Source of the DNA: Chloracidobacterium sp.
GTDB taxonomy: Bacteria > Acidobacteriota > Blastocatellia > Pyrinomonadales > Pyrinomonadaceae
Assembly: GCA_016716305.1 (NCBI GenBank)
Contig: JADJWP010000002.1
Coordinates: 186,001 to 250,000, forward strand
DNA length: 64,000 nucleotides
Direction of reading: 5' to 3'
Part shown: positions 17,332 to 28,269 of the stretch, in pieces
Position numbering within the stretch: the first letter of the stretch is position 1
Layout of the letters: the number at the start of each line of letters is the position of its first letter
Translations under genes and position numbers: made by a program
The notes under the pieces: generated by a model
Told to the model about the DNA's origin: nothing
Database searches by the model: none
What the model saw: the letters and a program-made list of their open reading frames with translations, nothing else

Positions 17332-19435
17332 CTACGGTTGAATGTAAGCTGCCGAGGCAGGTTCGTCATCCGGAAGGCCGAACAGTTCGATGCGGTATGA
17401 TCCATTCGAACTATTGATGATGTACCAGACACCGCCGCGATACACTGCAATGTCAGCCTTTCCGTCACCGTCGAAATCACCGGCAGCCGGCACATCGGCG
17501 CCGAGCCCCCCACTGAATGATCGAAACGCCGCCGGCAGATCTCAGGCTGTACCAGACACCGCCGCGAAAAACGGTCGGGTCGGCCTTGCCGTCGCCATCG
17601 AAGTCGCCTGTCATGGCAGTGTCTGTCGCGATGCCAAATTGCAGCGAGTAATAGCCCTGGTTCGAGCCAAGCACGTGCCAGATGCCGCCGCGATAAACGG
17701 CCGCATCGGCAACACCATCACCATCGAAATCGGACGCTACGGCACGGTCGCCGTTCAGGCCAAACTGGTAGATCGAAGAACCACCCGAACTCCGTAGAAT
17801 GTACCAAGTACCGTTCGATGGACGAAATACCGCGATATCGGCGGTCCCGTCGCCATCAAAGTCTTCCGGCTGCGGGATATCGCCTGCAAGTCCCCAAAGG
17901 ACTGATGTATAGCCGGCCTGCGATCTCAACAAGTGCCAGATACCATCGCGATAAACAGCAACGTCTGTCTTTCCGTCGCCGTCAAAATCCGCCGGAACGA
18001 TCTGATCGGTCGGAAGGCCAAATGGGATCGCTGAGTATCCGGCGGTCGAGTTGTTCGTGTGCCAGACTCCGCCGTTAGACCGGAAGACCGAGACATCGGC
18101 CTTTCCGTCGCCGTCAAAATCGAATTTCGTCGGCTCAGGAGCGGCCTGTGCTATCGAACCCTTTGCAAGCTCACCGGCGAACGATAACGCAAGCTTTGTA
18201 AACTTGACCGCATGGTTAGCGTTGTTATTGCTGCGGGCGATCGTGTCGCTGGTTGTATGGATCAGGGTGTTGTATTGCCGAGGTGCACCCGTGTTCGAGA
18301 ATTTCGCTTCGAAGGGCATCGATGCCGGATAGTTTTGGTCGTGCCACGACTTATGGTCCGAGCATCCGTATCCGCAGGCATCATCCTTCACAACGAGGGT
18401 CGGAAGATATTCAGCAGCAAGGTCCCGAATGAACTGGTTCTGAGCCGCATTGGTGTTGTCCGTGATCATGACAATGTCGGCCCAGTTGCCGGAATAGTTG
18501 GTCATGTCGAGCTGCATTACGCCGATTACGTTTTTGTTCTGAGCTCGGTAGTTCTGGGCAATATTGTTCGAGCCGATAAGGCCGACCTCTTCGGCCGCAT
18601 ATGCCATGAATTGGATCGTCCGCTTCGGCCGAAATCCTTTCGCAACAATGACCCGTATAGCTTCCGTCAAACTTGCTATGCCTGAAGCATCGTCATCGGC
18701 CCCGGGCGCAGCACCGGTCGAATTGCTTCCATTGATCGAATCCTGATGGCCGCCGAGCACAACGATCTCGTCCGGAAACTCGGTCCCCTGTATCGTCATC
18801 ACGATCGATGGCTGCTGAGTCAAGAATACGTCAGGGTTGGTCGGTGAAAAATGCCCGTACGGAGTGACAGAGATATCGCTCCGTCCGACAACAAGATTTC
18901 GCCATTTAGTGAGGATCATGTTTGCGCCGTCGAGGCCGCCCTGTAGGTTGTGACGACGATTCGGCAGAGCCGACAGGTCGATGATCGTCTGGCGGACATT
19001 TGGTTCTGCCGCTTCTGCGATCATCGGAACGACCGCAGCTTCATTATCGATCGTGTAATCGACCAATTGAAGGTCCGAAGTTGCCCGCAGTGAAGCTTCG
19101 ATCGATCTGCGTGCAGCCTCAAGACTCTCGTGACGCATGAATCCGGCACATTTGTGAAATGCAGCATGCATAGAACCGCTCAGTGCCTGCGATCCAAGTT
19201 CGTCGAGCTTGATGATCGAGATGCCTTCGCGCGACTCGACCGGTTCGAGCCTGACCGCCAGATCCGAAGACGCAGCGTCCTTCCTCAGGTGATCGAGCTC
19301 TGCGGAGTCGATCGTGATCCAATAATCCGGAGCGCCCGCCGTAGCCTGCCTACCCTGATCAAAATAAATGGCCGCAGCTCCTACGATAAGGCACGCAAAT
19401 GCCCCGACGAGCAAAAATCGAATTGAAACTTTCAC
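17332..19435 (-). CDS. Secreted M28 aminopeptidase with FG-GAP tail, frameshifted near the 3' end
   Basis: As sequenced, the frame from 19435 stops at 17477 (652 aa). Moving one base at a run of six C (17506-17511, G6 on the coding strand) restores an uninterrupted frame to a TAG at 17332-17334 and completes a sixth FG-GAP module (DFDGDGKADIAVYRGGVWY) and a normal tail. Order: signal peptide, propeptide-like region, M28 catalytic domain (about 170-430) with GGHQDS, GADDDASG, AYAAEEVG, QLDMTNYSG and SDHKSW, then FG-GAP modules. All metal and catalytic residues are present, so even the truncated form may be active. It probably degrades extracellular protein. Sequencing error is as likely as a true mutation. 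Confidence 0.88.
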
Positions 19436-19518
19436 TAGATCCTCCGGAAAATAACGAATAATGTGCGGAAATCAAATAACTGACTAGGATACAGAATGTC
19501 GATAAACAAGGCAATCGG

Positions 19519-20817
19519 CTACTGTTCATCAATTTGTGCAGTCACCGCAAGGGTGATCCCCATTAGCACCCACAGGTGTCGTGCATTCTCAAATGAACCG
19601 ACCGTCCCTTGAATAATAAACGCCGAAACGAACGCGATTCCTAGCGAAATGCGAAATACGGATACCGTGTCTGATCGGCGCTCGAACCAGAATGATCGAT
19701 ACGTTAACCAAGCCGTGAACGTGAGCAGAGCAGCAACCGCAAATACCCCCGATTGACCGGCAACATTCAGGAATACGTTATGTGCGTCGTTCAATCGCTG
19801 CAATTGTCCCGAAGGAGCAAGGAAAATGACGTTAGCGACGCCGAGCCCGAGTCCGTTTCCGAACACCGGATTCGATAAAAATGTCTCCGCCGCGCCTTGC
19901 CAGGTCAGTAGTCGCTGGGTCGGGTCGATCCGAGTTCCAAAAAAGTCAAAACGATAGGGCGAAGTAGGGATGTTTCGCGTTGTGAACAACGCTACGGCCG
20001 TCGCGGCCGCAGCCACGGCGACACCGGCGAATCGCAGCGATCGTGAATATGTTCTGGGCTTATCGGCGACCAAGAAATATGAGGCCCATAATGCGACGGC
20101 AAATAGCAATCCGCCAAGTCCCGGTGTCACGGTGAATATCGCCGCGATGATGTGCAAAATAAGAGAAGTGACAACGGCCTTTCCGCCGATCCAACCGGAT
20201 CGCCAAGCTGCGAGCAAGATCAGCACGCCGACCGTCAGGTAGTTACAGAGCATCGCCGGGTAAATGAATGTTCCCTGTACCCGAGGATAGTTTCCCGGCG
20301 GCAGCGATCCATAATGATGCAGAAATTGCGCCAAGAGAGCGTTGTCGCGGTCGACGTAGAATGTTATCGCGCCGAGCACGGCTGCTGCAGCAGCCACCGA
20401 ACTTCCTGCTATCCAGACAAGCGATGATCGCTTCAGGTCGTCGAGCGATCGAACGAAATTGAATGAGATCACAGCCAGCAAGATCAGATACGCTTCGCCC
20501 GCAAGCTTCGCAAAACTAAAACGAGGTTCGGTTGAGAGTGCCGCTGAAAACGCAAGAGCGAGAAAGTAGACACCAAAAACCGGAAAGATGCGGTCGTACC
20601 GAAACGAACGCAGACGCGTCGCGATAGAAATTACAAAAATGACGATCGCAGCAAGAAAAAGCACGTCGGTGACCTGAACAACGAGGCCCGAAACCCGAAG
20701 ATTAGGTCGCATGAAGCCGAGCGAGAATACCAATCCGAGAAAGGCGAGCCTGAAAGCACGGTCGATCAAGCTCACAGGCCGATCTGACCTTTCGTTTGGT
20801 TGGCTATCATCGGTCAT
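19519..20817 (-). CDS. O-antigen ligase-like polytopic membrane protein
   Basis: 432 aa with about eleven hydrophobic helices. The later part holds a large loop with a DPTQRLLTWQGAAETFLSNPVFGNGLGLG segment and DAHNVFLNVAGQSGV, which match the conserved periplasmic loop of the Wzy/WaaL (O-antigen ligase) family. The role may be polymerisation or ligation of a surface glycan. It lies 22 bp downstream of the SIS-domain gene, in the same direction. No glycosyltransferase cluster surrounds it, so the substrate is not evident. Confidence 0.75.
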   Translation of the reverse strand: MTDDSQPNERSDRPVSLIDRAFRLAFLGLVFSLGFMRPNLRVSGLVVQVTDVLFLAAIVIFVISIATRLRSFRYDRIFPVFGVYFLALAFSAALSTEPRFSFAKLAGEAYLILLAVISFNFVRSLDDLKRSSLVWIAGSSVAAAAAVLGAITFYVDRDNALLAQFLHHYGSLPPGNYPRVQGTFIYPAMLCNYLTVGVLILLAAWRSGWIGGKAVVTSLILHIIAAIFTVTPGLGGLLFAVALWASYFLVADKPRTYSRSLRFAGVAVAAAATAVALFTTRNIPTSPYRFDFFGTRIDPTQRLLTWQGAAETFLSNPVFGNGLGLGVANVIFLAPSGQLQRLNDAHNVFLNVAGQSGVFAVAALLTFTAWLTYRSFWFERRSDTVSVFRISLGIAFVSAFIIQGTVGSFENARHLWVLMGITLAVTAQIDEQ

Positions 20818-20839
20818 CCGGTGATCTTGTTGCTAATGT

Positions 20840-21868
20840 TCAGACGGTCTGGGTCACCTTCGCCAGTGAACGTGGAGCATCCGGGTTCAAGCCCTTTTCT
20901 TCGGCAAGGTATGCGGCGAAAAGTTGAGCCGGTATTATGAACGGGATCGGCGACAGTATTTCGTCTATCTCGCCCGGCATCATCAACGATCTCGTCGAAC
21001 GTTTTGCGATCTCGGCATCGTTGGTTATCGAGAACGAATCGGCGTGAAGTTCCTGAAGTCGATCGAGTAGCTCGACGCTGCTCTTTTGGGTCATGCCGGT
21101 CGGTCCGAATAGGATCACCGGAAATCGCCGTTCGACGATCGCGAGCGGGCCATGAAAGAAATCTGCTGACGAAAACCGCTCGGCCACTACGTAGCAGGTT
21201 TCCATCAGTTTCAGAGCGAGTTCGTAAGAATTCCCATAATTCAGGCCGCGGCCAACAACCACGCAATTTTCCATGAACGCGTATCGCTGAACGGCATCCT
21301 TTACCGCGGGCGCGAGCTTTAGCGCCTGCTCTGCAAATTCGGGAATACGATGAAAATCGAGTCTCCGATCTCCGATAGCGGCCGCGAGCATATAAAAGAA
21401 GAGCATCTGCCCTGTGTACGTCTTGGTTGCGGCGACCGATCGTTCGCGGCCCGCGTGGATAAGCAGCGTCTCGTCAGCGATCTTCGACATGCTCGATCCG
21501 GGTTCGTTCGTGATCCCAACGGTCAGGGCACCGGAAGCTTTGGCGCTCTCAAGTACGAAGTTGATATCCGTGCCCTCGCCCGACTGTGAGACGCCGACGA
21601 CCAATGCTCTGTCGAGCCTGAGCTTTGCACCGTATAGCGTAAACACCGACGGGGCTGATAATGAAACGGGCAGGCCGGTGGTGATCTCGAGCAGGTAGCG
21701 TCCGAAAAGTGAAGCGTTGTCCGAACTGCCTCTTGCAACCAGCACGATCAGATCGATGTCGCTCTGACGAATGCGGTCCCCTAAAGCCGTCACCTTTGCG
21801 TTCTCAGCGGCGATCGTTCGTTCGAGTGCGGCCGGCTGCTCGGCGATCTCTTGCAACATCATTGACAT
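20840..21868 (-). CDS. SIS-domain sugar-phosphate isomerase/deaminase (GlmS C-half-like)
   Basis: 342 aa with two SIS domains and no glutaminase domain. Motifs: LVARGSSDNASLFGRYLLE, VGVSQSGEGTDI and the AATKTYTGQM loop seen in GlmS isomerase domains, and a C-terminal ending in LAKVTQTV as in GlmS/NagB-II. By family it should interconvert an amino sugar phosphate such as glucosamine-6-phosphate and fructose-6-phosphate, most likely as a deaminase because no ammonia-producing domain is present. It is probably co-transcribed with the downstream membrane protein. Confidence 0.85.
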   Translation of the reverse strand: MSMMLQEIAEQPAALERTIAAENAKVTALGDRIRQSDIDLIVLVARGSSDNASLFGRYLLEITTGLPVSLSAPSVFTLYGAKLRLDRALVVGVSQSGEGTDINFVLESAKASGALTVGITNEPGSSMSKIADETLLIHAGRERSVAATKTYTGQMLFFYMLAAAIGDRRLDFHRIPEFAEQALKLAPAVKDAVQRYAFMENCVVVGRGLNYGNSYELALKLMETCYVVAERFSSADFFHGPLAIVERRFPVILFGPTGMTQKSSVELLDRLQELHADSFSITNDAEIAKRSTRSLMMPGEIDEILSPIPFIIPAQLFAAYLAEEKGLNPDAPRSLAKVTQTV

Positions 21869-21901
21869 AATCGATTTTTGATAAGCCCCGCGTTTGTAAA
21901 C

Positions 21902-22762
21902 TTAAGCATCGGCGGCGTTCGCCCTATTACGGCTTTCTGCCTCGTCGAGGTTTTCGGCATAAACCGCATTTATCGAACCGCCCAGTAGCACGGCAACTGC
22001 CGTCAGGTATAACCAAAGCATCAAGATTATCACGGCACCAAGGGAACCGTAAGTGCGGTTATAGGCATTAAAATATTCGAGATAAAGACGAAATCCGCCG
22101 GTAAATATGATCCAAAGTGCGATCGCCACGATCGATCCTGGCGTGATCCAGAGCCAGCGAAAGCTCTTGAAATCCGGAACCAAATTATAGATCACCTCGC
22201 ATGCCAGCAGCATCACAAGAAAGATCGAGATCCACTGTATCGAGACAAGGACCAGCGGGGAAGTGACTTCGAGGCCGACCGTCGCAAGCGTTGCCTGTAC
22301 CAGTTGCCAGCCGTAAAAGACTATCAAGAGAACGGCGGCGATTAGGATTATCGAAATAAGCGTGATCGTAAGCGAAAGCAGCTTTGTTTTCCACCATGAA
22401 CGAGTTTCGGTGAGTCCGTAGACCGAGTTCAACGCACTTCTGAGACTGTCGATGCCCGCTGATGCAGACCATAGCGTAATTGCCAATCCAAGCGTCAATT
22501 TTCCCGGACTGCTGCTTGCGACGATCTCGTCTACAGTTCGTCGGACGAGTTCGAAAGCACTCGACGGCATTATTCTGTAAAGATAATCATAGAGTTCGCC
22601 TTTAAGCGCTTCGGTAGACACGAGAATCAGTCCAAAAAGACTAACAAGAAAAAAGAGAAGAGGGAACAATGCGAAGGAAAAATAGAAAGCCACCTGAGCC
22701 GCTCGGTCCATCAGGTCCGATTCGACCAGCTTCAAGTAAAGCTTTGATAAATGAACCTTCAT
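21902..22762 (-). CDS. YihY/BrkB family inner-membrane protein
   Basis: 286 aa with six hydrophobic helices. The N-terminal DRAAQVAFYFSFALFPLLFFLVSL and the PGKLTLGLAITLWSASAGIDSLRSALN segment are typical of the YihY/virulence factor BrkB family. The molecular function is not established; transport or envelope roles have been proposed. It follows alr on the same strand with a 67-bp gap. Confidence 0.9.
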   Translation of the reverse strand: MKVHLSKLYLKLVESDLMDRAAQVAFYFSFALFPLLFFLVSLFGLILVSTEALKGELYDYLYRIMPSSAFELVRRTVDEIVASSSPGKLTLGLAITLWSASAGIDSLRSALNSVYGLTETRSWWKTKLLSLTITLISIILIAAVLLIVFYGWQLVQATLATVGLEVTSPLVLVSIQWISIFLVMLLACEVIYNLVPDFKSFRWLWITPGSIVAIALWIIFTGGFRLYLEYFNAYNRTYGSLGAVIILMLWLYLTAVAVLLGGSINAVYAENLDEAESRNRANAADA

Positions 22763-22829
22763 GTGATCTCACGAAAATCACTGCAAAGCATTGTGAATAC
22801 GGTCATTATTGCCTATGTCCAATATCACA

Positions 22830-23966
22830 TTAAATGTAGTTTCTCGGTACTCGTGAACCGATGCCACATGTGATCTCATACGAGATCGAGTCCGCCATCA
22901 CTGCGAGATCCTCTGCCTTGATCGTGAGGCCATCGGCCGTACCGATCAGGACAACCTCATCGCCTATCTGCACGTCGGAAATATCCGTTACATCGAGCAC
23001 ACACCAGTCCATCGAAACACGTCCGATAACGTTCGCAAATCTCCCGCGGACTATCGCCTTTGCCTTGCCGGACAATGCACGGCGATAGCCGTCATGGTAA
23101 CCGATCGGGATCGTCGCGATCGAGGTTTCGCGTGACGCGACAAATGTCCGGCCATATCCGACGCTGCCACCAGTTGGGATCGATTTAAGCTGCGAGACGT
23201 TTGTTTTCAACGACATGACCGCTTTTAGTTCAGGTTTCGGCGCAGCTTTAGGGAGAACGTCATCACCTAGGCCATAGAGAACTCCGCCAAGCCGGACCAT
23301 GTTACATCTCGAACTCGGATGAACGATCGCACCCGGCGAATTGGCAGCATCGACGAAGGTCGGCTCGTGGCCCTTGGATCGCAGGATCGAAAGTGAACGA
23401 TCGAGCGACGCGATCTGAGCCTCGGTAAATGCGTTCTCATCAAGCAGATCGGCCGCGGCAAGATGAGTCATTAAACCATCGATCCTTATATTTTCGAGGT
23501 TCGCGATCCGATCGAGAAAGTCCGAGAGTTCATCGGCCATGACTCCGACGCGTCCCATCCCAGTATCAACCTTCAAATGAACATCAGCGACAATTCCGGC
23601 AGATCCGGCAGCTGAGTTCAACGCTTTGGCAGCTTCGAGGCTGAAAAGCGTCGGTGTTACTGAAAGGGCAATGAACTCTTCCGCCTGCCCTGGCCAGACC
23701 CCTCCCAAGCAAAGGATCGGTGCTCGAACTCCGGCATTTCGAAGCTCGACCGCTTCTTCAAGGGTCGCAACGGCAAACCAGTCGGCTCCTTCTGCCTCAA
23801 GGCGTCTGGCGCATTCGACCGAGCCGTGGCCGTATGCATTCGCTTTGACGACGGCCATGAATTTGACGGCTTCGCCAATGAATTGCTTGACGGACCTAAA
23901 GTTAAACCCTAGGTTCTCTAGGTCGATCGTTGCATGCGTCGGACGATGAGCCTTTTGCTCGAACAT
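22830..23966 (-). CDS. alr: Alanine racemase
   Basis: 378 aa, normal length. It is a PLP enzyme that converts L-alanine to D-alanine for peptidoglycan. The PLP lysine lies in VVKANAYGHGS near residue 40; the second catalytic base is the Tyr in SVGYGRTF near 265; and the C-terminal domain contains GRVSMDWCVLDVTD. The ATG gives the usual N-terminal HATIDLENLGFN. It may supply the wall-synthesis cluster encoded at 28-32 kb. Confidence 0.95.
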   Translation of the reverse strand: MFEQKAHRPTHATIDLENLGFNFRSVKQFIGEAVKFMAVVKANAYGHGSVECARRLEAEGADWFAVATLEEAVELRNAGVRAPILCLGGVWPGQAEEFIALSVTPTLFSLEAAKALNSAAGSAGIVADVHLKVDTGMGRVGVMADELSDFLDRIANLENIRIDGLMTHLAAADLLDENAFTEAQIASLDRSLSILRSKGHEPTFVDAANSPGAIVHPSSRCNMVRLGGVLYGLGDDVLPKAAPKPELKAVMSLKTNVSQLKSIPTGGSVGYGRTFVASRETSIATIPIGYHDGYRRALSGKAKAIVRGRFANVIGRVSMDWCVLDVTDISDVQIGDEVVLIGTADGLTIKAEDLAVMADSISYEITCGIGSRVPRNYI

Positions 23967-24080
23967 ACAAAAGCGAAGAAAAATATCAGTATGTGTGCTC
24001 TAAACATCACAGCACAGGGAATTTAGGGAAAAACCTTATGTGATCTATCAAATGTCGGATCACGACCCTTAAAGTAAATC

Positions 24081-25649
24081 CTAGAGCGGTATGTTTCCAT
24101 GCTTTCTGGGAGGATTTGTGTCGCGTTTGTTCCTCAGCATCGAAAGTGCCCTGATCAGTTTCGGCCTTGTCTCGGCCGGCACGATGACCTCATCGATAAA
24201 GCCGTGTTCCGCGGCGACATAGGGGTTTGCGAATTTTTCGGAAAACTCCGCGATCTTTGCGGCGCGGACGTTCTCGGGGTCAGAAGCATCGCTGATCTCC
24301 TTACGATAGAGCAGCCCGACCGCTCCCTCGGCTCCCATCACAGCGATCTCGGCCGTAGGATAGGCAAAGTTTATATCGGTCCGAATATGCTTCGACGCCA
24401 TTACACAATATGCACCGCCGTACGCTTTTCTGGTGATGACCGTGATCTTTGGCACTGTCGCCTCCGCAAATGCGTACAAGAGCTTCGCACCGTGCCGGAT
24501 AATACCGAAGTGCTCCTGATTGATCCCAGGAAGGAAGCCGGGCACGTCCTCGAACGTGATCAGCGGGATGTTAAAGCAATCGCAGAATCTGACAAATCGG
24601 GCGGCTTTTACCGATGCATCGATATCCAAAACACCTGCCAAAAATGCCGGTTGATTGGCGACTATTCCGACCGAATTGCCACCCAGCCGGGCAAATCCGA
24701 TCACTATGTTCGGCGCAAAATGCTCCTGCACCTCAAAGAAATAGCCTTCGTCGACGGTCTTGCTGACGATCTCGCGAATATCGTATGGCTGGTTCGATGA
24801 TTCTGGTACGACGGTATTGAGGCTCTCGTCGGTCCGCGACGATGGGTCTAAGGTCGGGACGAACGGTGGAGTCTCCATATTGTTTGACGGTATGAAAGAG
24901 AGCAATTCACGCGTTATCTGCAACGCATGTTCATCCGATGCAGCTGCAAAATGCGCAACGCCCGATCTTGTATTATGTGTCAGGGCACCGCCGAGATCGT
25001 CCTTCGATACTTCTTCATGAGTCACCGTTTTGATCACGTCCGGCCCTGTGATGAACATATAGGACGTATCTTTGACCATCACATTGAAATCGGTTATCGC
25101 GGGCGAATAGACGGCTCCGCCGGCACACGGGCCCATGATGCAGCTGATCTGCGGCACGACGCCGCTCGCAAGCGTATTGCGTAGAAATATGTCCGCGTAG
25201 CCGCCCAACGATAGGACGCCTTCCTGGATTCGCGCTCCGCCCGAGTCGTTCAGCCCGACCACCGGAGCACCCGTCTTCATAGCAAGGTCCATTACCTTGC
25301 AGATCTTCTTGGCATGAGTTTCAGATAGCGAGCCGCCGAAAACGGTGAAATCCTGTGCAAAAACAAAGACCTCGCGGCCATCAACGAGCCCATGTCCGGT
25401 GATCACACCGTCGCCCGGAAATCGTTGATCATCGAGGCCGAAATCCCTTGTTCGATGTTCGACGAACTTATCAAATTCTTCGAAACTGCCTTCATCGAGG
25501 AAGAAATCCAGGCGTTCGCGTGCTGTCATCTTGCCCTGAGACCTTTGTTTTTCAAGGCGTTTGCTACCGCCGCCGAGTTCGGCGGTCTTACTTCGTTCCT
25601 CGAGCTGAGCGAGTTTTGAGATAGGTCGCGTCTCTGGTTTCATATCCAT
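24081..25649 (-). CDS. Acyl-CoA carboxylase carboxyltransferase (beta) subunit, PccB/MmdA type
   Basis: About 522 aa from the ATG at 25649; the frame opens at 25679 but the extra ten residues look unconserved. It contains both crotonase-like halves of the carboxyltransferase: [19 protein letters not shown], then GGARIQEGV and [12 protein letters not shown] (oxyanion region), and in the second half [24 protein letters not shown] and [10 protein letters not shown]. It transfers a carboxyl group between biotin and propionyl- or acetyl-CoA. No biotin carboxylase or biotin carrier gene is adjacent, so it must pair with subunits encoded elsewhere, or act in a sodium-pumping decarboxylase. Confidence 0.93.
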   Translation of the reverse strand: MDMKPETRPISKLAQLEERSKTAELGGGSKRLEKQRSQGKMTARERLDFFLDEGSFEEFDKFVEHRTRDFGLDDQRFPGDGVITGHGLVDGREVFVFAQDFTVFGGSLSETHAKKICKVMDLAMKTGAPVVGLNDSGGARIQEGVLSLGGYADIFLRNTLASGVVPQISCIMGPCAGGAVYSPAITDFNVMVKDTSYMFITGPDVIKTVTHEEVSKDDLGGALTHNTRSGVAHFAAASDEHALQITRELLSFIPSNNMETPPFVPTLDPSSRTDESLNTVVPESSNQPYDIREIVSKTVDEGYFFEVQEHFAPNIVIGFARLGGNSVGIVANQPAFLAGVLDIDASVKAARFVRFCDCFNIPLITFEDVPGFLPGINQEHFGIIRHGAKLLYAFAEATVPKITVITRKAYGGAYCVMASKHIRTDINFAYPTAEIAVMGAEGAVGLLYRKEISDASDPENVRAAKIAEFSEKFANPYVAAEHGFIDEVIVPAETRPKLIRALSMLRNKRDTNPPRKHGNIPL

Positions 25650-25746
25650 TAAGTTTATCGTCTTCGAGTTTTGTTGCAAGCCGCTCAGCGATCTGTGCCG
25701 CTTGCAGATATGATAACGTAAACCTCACTTTTCGATCGGAGTTGGA

Positions 25747-26577
25747 ATGAAGGATTATCAGAAGATCAGCAGTCGGGAAAACCAGCACGTTAAGTTTGCC
25801 AGGCGAGTCCGGGAGGGAAAGGAGCGCGATGAGATGTTCATCGAAGGAACGCGCCTTGTCGAAGAGGCTGTTGCCGCCGGCGTGAGGATCAAAAGCATCT
25901 TTGTTTCGGAAAAGGCGCTGGAAAACGAGCGTATCGTTAGTTTGTTGAGTGCAATTGACGATTCGTTCGCGGTCTTCGTTTTGGCGACAAAGATCTTCGA
26001 CTCGATCGCCGAGACCCCAAGTCCGCAAGGCATCATTGCTGTTTCTGAACGGCCCGAGACTGGTCGAGAGTCGATCGAATCGGCTCTTAAGAGCGAAAAC
26101 GGGGTTCTTAAGATCGTGGTCGGGCTGTATTCGATAGGGAATCCGTCGAACCTTGGAGCCATCATTCGGACCGCAGAGGCGGCAGGGGTTGCGGGGGTCG
26201 TGACGACCAAAGGTTCCGCCGATCCGTTCACGCCGGCCGCACTTAGAGGTTCGATGGGATCGGCGTTCAGAGTACCGATATGGCCGGGCGTACCGATCGA
26301 CGAACTGGTCCGATGGTCGCGATCATCCGAACTGCATATCGCAGCGACCGATATCCGCGGTTCATCGAGCTATTTGAAAATAGATTGGAGAATTCCACGA
26401 CTGCTGCTATTTGGTTCCGAGGCCCATGGCATTCCGGGCGGGCTCAGTGAGACGGCTGACGAACGCATCGGAATACCAATGCAAAACGGTGTCGAAAGCA
26501 TGAATCTCGCCGTCTCGGCGGGGATCATGCTTTTCGAGGCGCGTCGCCAAGCTATCGTCGGTGCGGATCGGACGTGA
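25747..26577 (+). CDS. TrmH/SpoU family 2'-O-ribose RNA methyltransferase
   Basis: 276 aa. An N-terminal substrate-binding domain (VKFARRVREGKERDEMFIEGTRLVEEA) precedes an SPOUT knot with motif 1 NPSNLGAIIRTAEAAG, motif 2 LLFGSEAHGIP and motif 3 IPMQNGVESMNLAVSAGIML. These are SAM-binding and catalytic signatures of RlmB/TrmH-like enzymes that methylate a ribose in 23S rRNA or tRNA. GGAGTTGG before the ATG is a good ribosome binding site. Its stop abuts the convergent PP2C stop with no gap. Confidence 0.93.
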   Translation: MKDYQKISSRENQHVKFARRVREGKERDEMFIEGTRLVEEAVAAGVRIKSIFVSEKALENERIVSLLSAIDDSFAVFVLATKIFDSIAETPSPQGIIAVSERPETGRESIESALKSENGVLKIVVGLYSIGNPSNLGAIIRTAEAAGVAGVVTTKGSADPFTPAALRGSMGSAFRVPIWPGVPIDELVRWSRSSELHIAATDIRGSSSYLKIDWRIPRLLLFGSEAHGIPGGLSETADERIGIPMQNGVESMNLAVSAGIMLFEARRQAIVGADRT

Positions 26578-28194
26578 TCATCTGAGCGTGTTCGAACTTC
26601 CCGCAGCGTTGGCGTTCGTATCCGACCGGGCCGGAGCCGCGAGGCCTTCGACCTCTTTTTTGAATATTTCCTGAGCCTGAGCGCTCTCAATTATCGAGTT
26701 CGCCATTGCTATGTCGGCAGAAAGCGTCTTTGCATTCGCCGGATCGGCGTCAGCTAATTTTTCTTTCGCTTGAGCGAACTGTCGGCGGGCCTCAAAGTAC
26801 TTGCCCGATAATAAGAGTGCTCGTCCCAACAAATAATGGTCCTCAGCATCCTGCGGCGATGCGGCACGCGTATTGGCGTAGGCAACCGGGTCGCGATCGA
26901 CAAGCCTACGGTTCTCTTCAAATGCCGTCAGCGGTATGTTGCCGGTTTTCATTTCGCTGATCTGAGGCGGTTCGGTCTGCGGTATGGGGTTTGTGCTTTG
27001 CCATAAATACGAAGCAGCAAGGCCGATTATTCCGCCGATGACCAACCACAAGATCGGCATAAGCAATGTGTTTGCAATATTACCGGATGTTCGTTCAGGT
27101 AACACATCAGCTCCGGCACGCGATCCGAACATCATCAGATCTCTATCCGGGGCCGGCGCGGGCTGTGACGCCGTAACGACCACACTCGACGAGCTGTATT
27201 CCGATTGGACCGCGTCCTCAGGTTCGACCACGTCTTCGATCAAGAATTGCTCAGTATCGTCCGATGCTGCCTGGCTGACTTCCAATTGCGGCGGCGTAAC
27301 GGTCTGTGCAGGCGGTATTTCAACTATCTCATCCGGTGTCTCGTCCGCTGGACTGTCGAAGGGCGATCGAGCGGCAGCGATGGTCTCTTCTTCAGCTGTC
27401 GGATCGATCTCCGCGAGTTCCGGGGTCGCGATCGTCGGGGCGGCCGTCACGGCCGGCGTTACCTTGACGATGATCGCTGTCAGATTGTCTTCGGCACCGC
27501 GCTCAAAGCAAACTTCTTTCATATGAGCACATAGGGTCATTGGGCTCATGCCGGTCGTGAGGAGTTCGCCGATCTCTTCATCATCGATGTGACGCGTTAT
27601 GCCGTCAGTGCAGAGAAGGAATATAGTACCCGGATCGACCATTATCGTACGGATATCGACCTCTACCGTGCTTTCAGCCCCAACCGCCCGGCTGATAACG
27701 TTGCGGCTCGGGTGGTTAGCAGCCTGCTCTCTCGTCATCCTGCCTGCCCTAACCTCTTCTTCAACAACGGAATGATCCTCGGTCTCGCGATGCAGAAATC
27801 CTTCAGGGTCGACGCGATAGACACGCGAATCGCCGACGTGGGCGATCGTCGCAATGTTGCCGGAAATATGGATGGCCGCAAGCGTCGTGGCCATCGAGGA
27901 TAACTGCGGCAGGTCGTTCGCCGTTTGGTAAACGGCTTCATTTGCCCGCTCGATCGCCACCTTCATGATCTCTTCCGGATCGACCGTGTCACCGTAGTGA
28001 ATAAAGGCTTCGCCAAGCATTTCGACGGCCATTTGCGATGCGACATCGCCTGCCTGGGCTCCACCCACTCCGTCAGCGACCGCGAACAGGCCGACCTGTT
28101 CGAGAGCGATATAAGAATCCTCGTTTTGCGGCCTTTTATCGCTCAGGCCCCGATCGCTAACAGCGGCAGATATGAATTGAAAGTTGTTTTCCAT
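26578..28194 (-). CDS. PP2C-family Ser/Thr protein phosphatase with membrane anchor (PstP-like)
   Basis: About 538 aa from the ATG at 28194 (a TTG at 28251 is in frame). Residues 1-245 form a PP2C domain: AAVSDRGLSDKRPQNEDSY, VADGVGGAQAGDVAS, IAHVGDSRVYRV, CTDGITRH and a late GAEDNLTAIIVKV with the metal-binding Asp. A Pro/Glu-rich linker follows, then one membrane helix (LLMPILWLVIGGIIGLAASYLW) and a helical C-terminal domain like a TPR (DAEDHYLLGRALLLSGKYFEA). It should remove phosphates placed by the kinase at 33124. It is last in a minus-strand operon with SEDS, PBP and FhaA-like genes. Confidence 0.92.
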   Translation of the reverse strand: MENNFQFISAAVSDRGLSDKRPQNEDSYIALEQVGLFAVADGVGGAQAGDVASQMAVEMLGEAFIHYGDTVDPEEIMKVAIERANEAVYQTANDLPQLSSMATTLAAIHISGNIATIAHVGDSRVYRVDPEGFLHRETEDHSVVEEEVRAGRMTREQAANHPSRNVISRAVGAESTVEVDIRTIMVDPGTIFLLCTDGITRHIDDEEIGELLTTGMSPMTLCAHMKEVCFERGAEDNLTAIIVKVTPAVTAAPTIATPELAEIDPTAEEETIAAARSPFDSPADETPDEIVEIPPAQTVTPPQLEVSQAASDDTEQFLIEDVVEPEDAVQSEYSSSSVVVTASQPAPAPDRDLMMFGSRAGADVLPERTSGNIANTLLMPILWLVIGGIIGLAASYLWQSTNPIPQTEPPQISEMKTGNIPLTAFEENRRLVDRDPVAYANTRAASPQDAEDHYLLGRALLLSGKYFEARRQFAQAKEKLADADPANAKTLSADIAMANSIIESAQAQEIFKKEVEGLAAPARSDTNANAAGSSNTLR

Positions 28195-28269
28195 CTGAGG
28201 ATTCTCGACGAACACGGATGTGACCAATGTTCGGAAGTGGTCTTTCTTCAAACCTTTAGTATGAAATAA

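Noticed and set aside
17506..17511. Programmed frameshifting at C6/G6
   Set aside because: No slippery-heptamer context, downstream structure or internal ribosome site was evident; an indel in a homopolymer is simpler.
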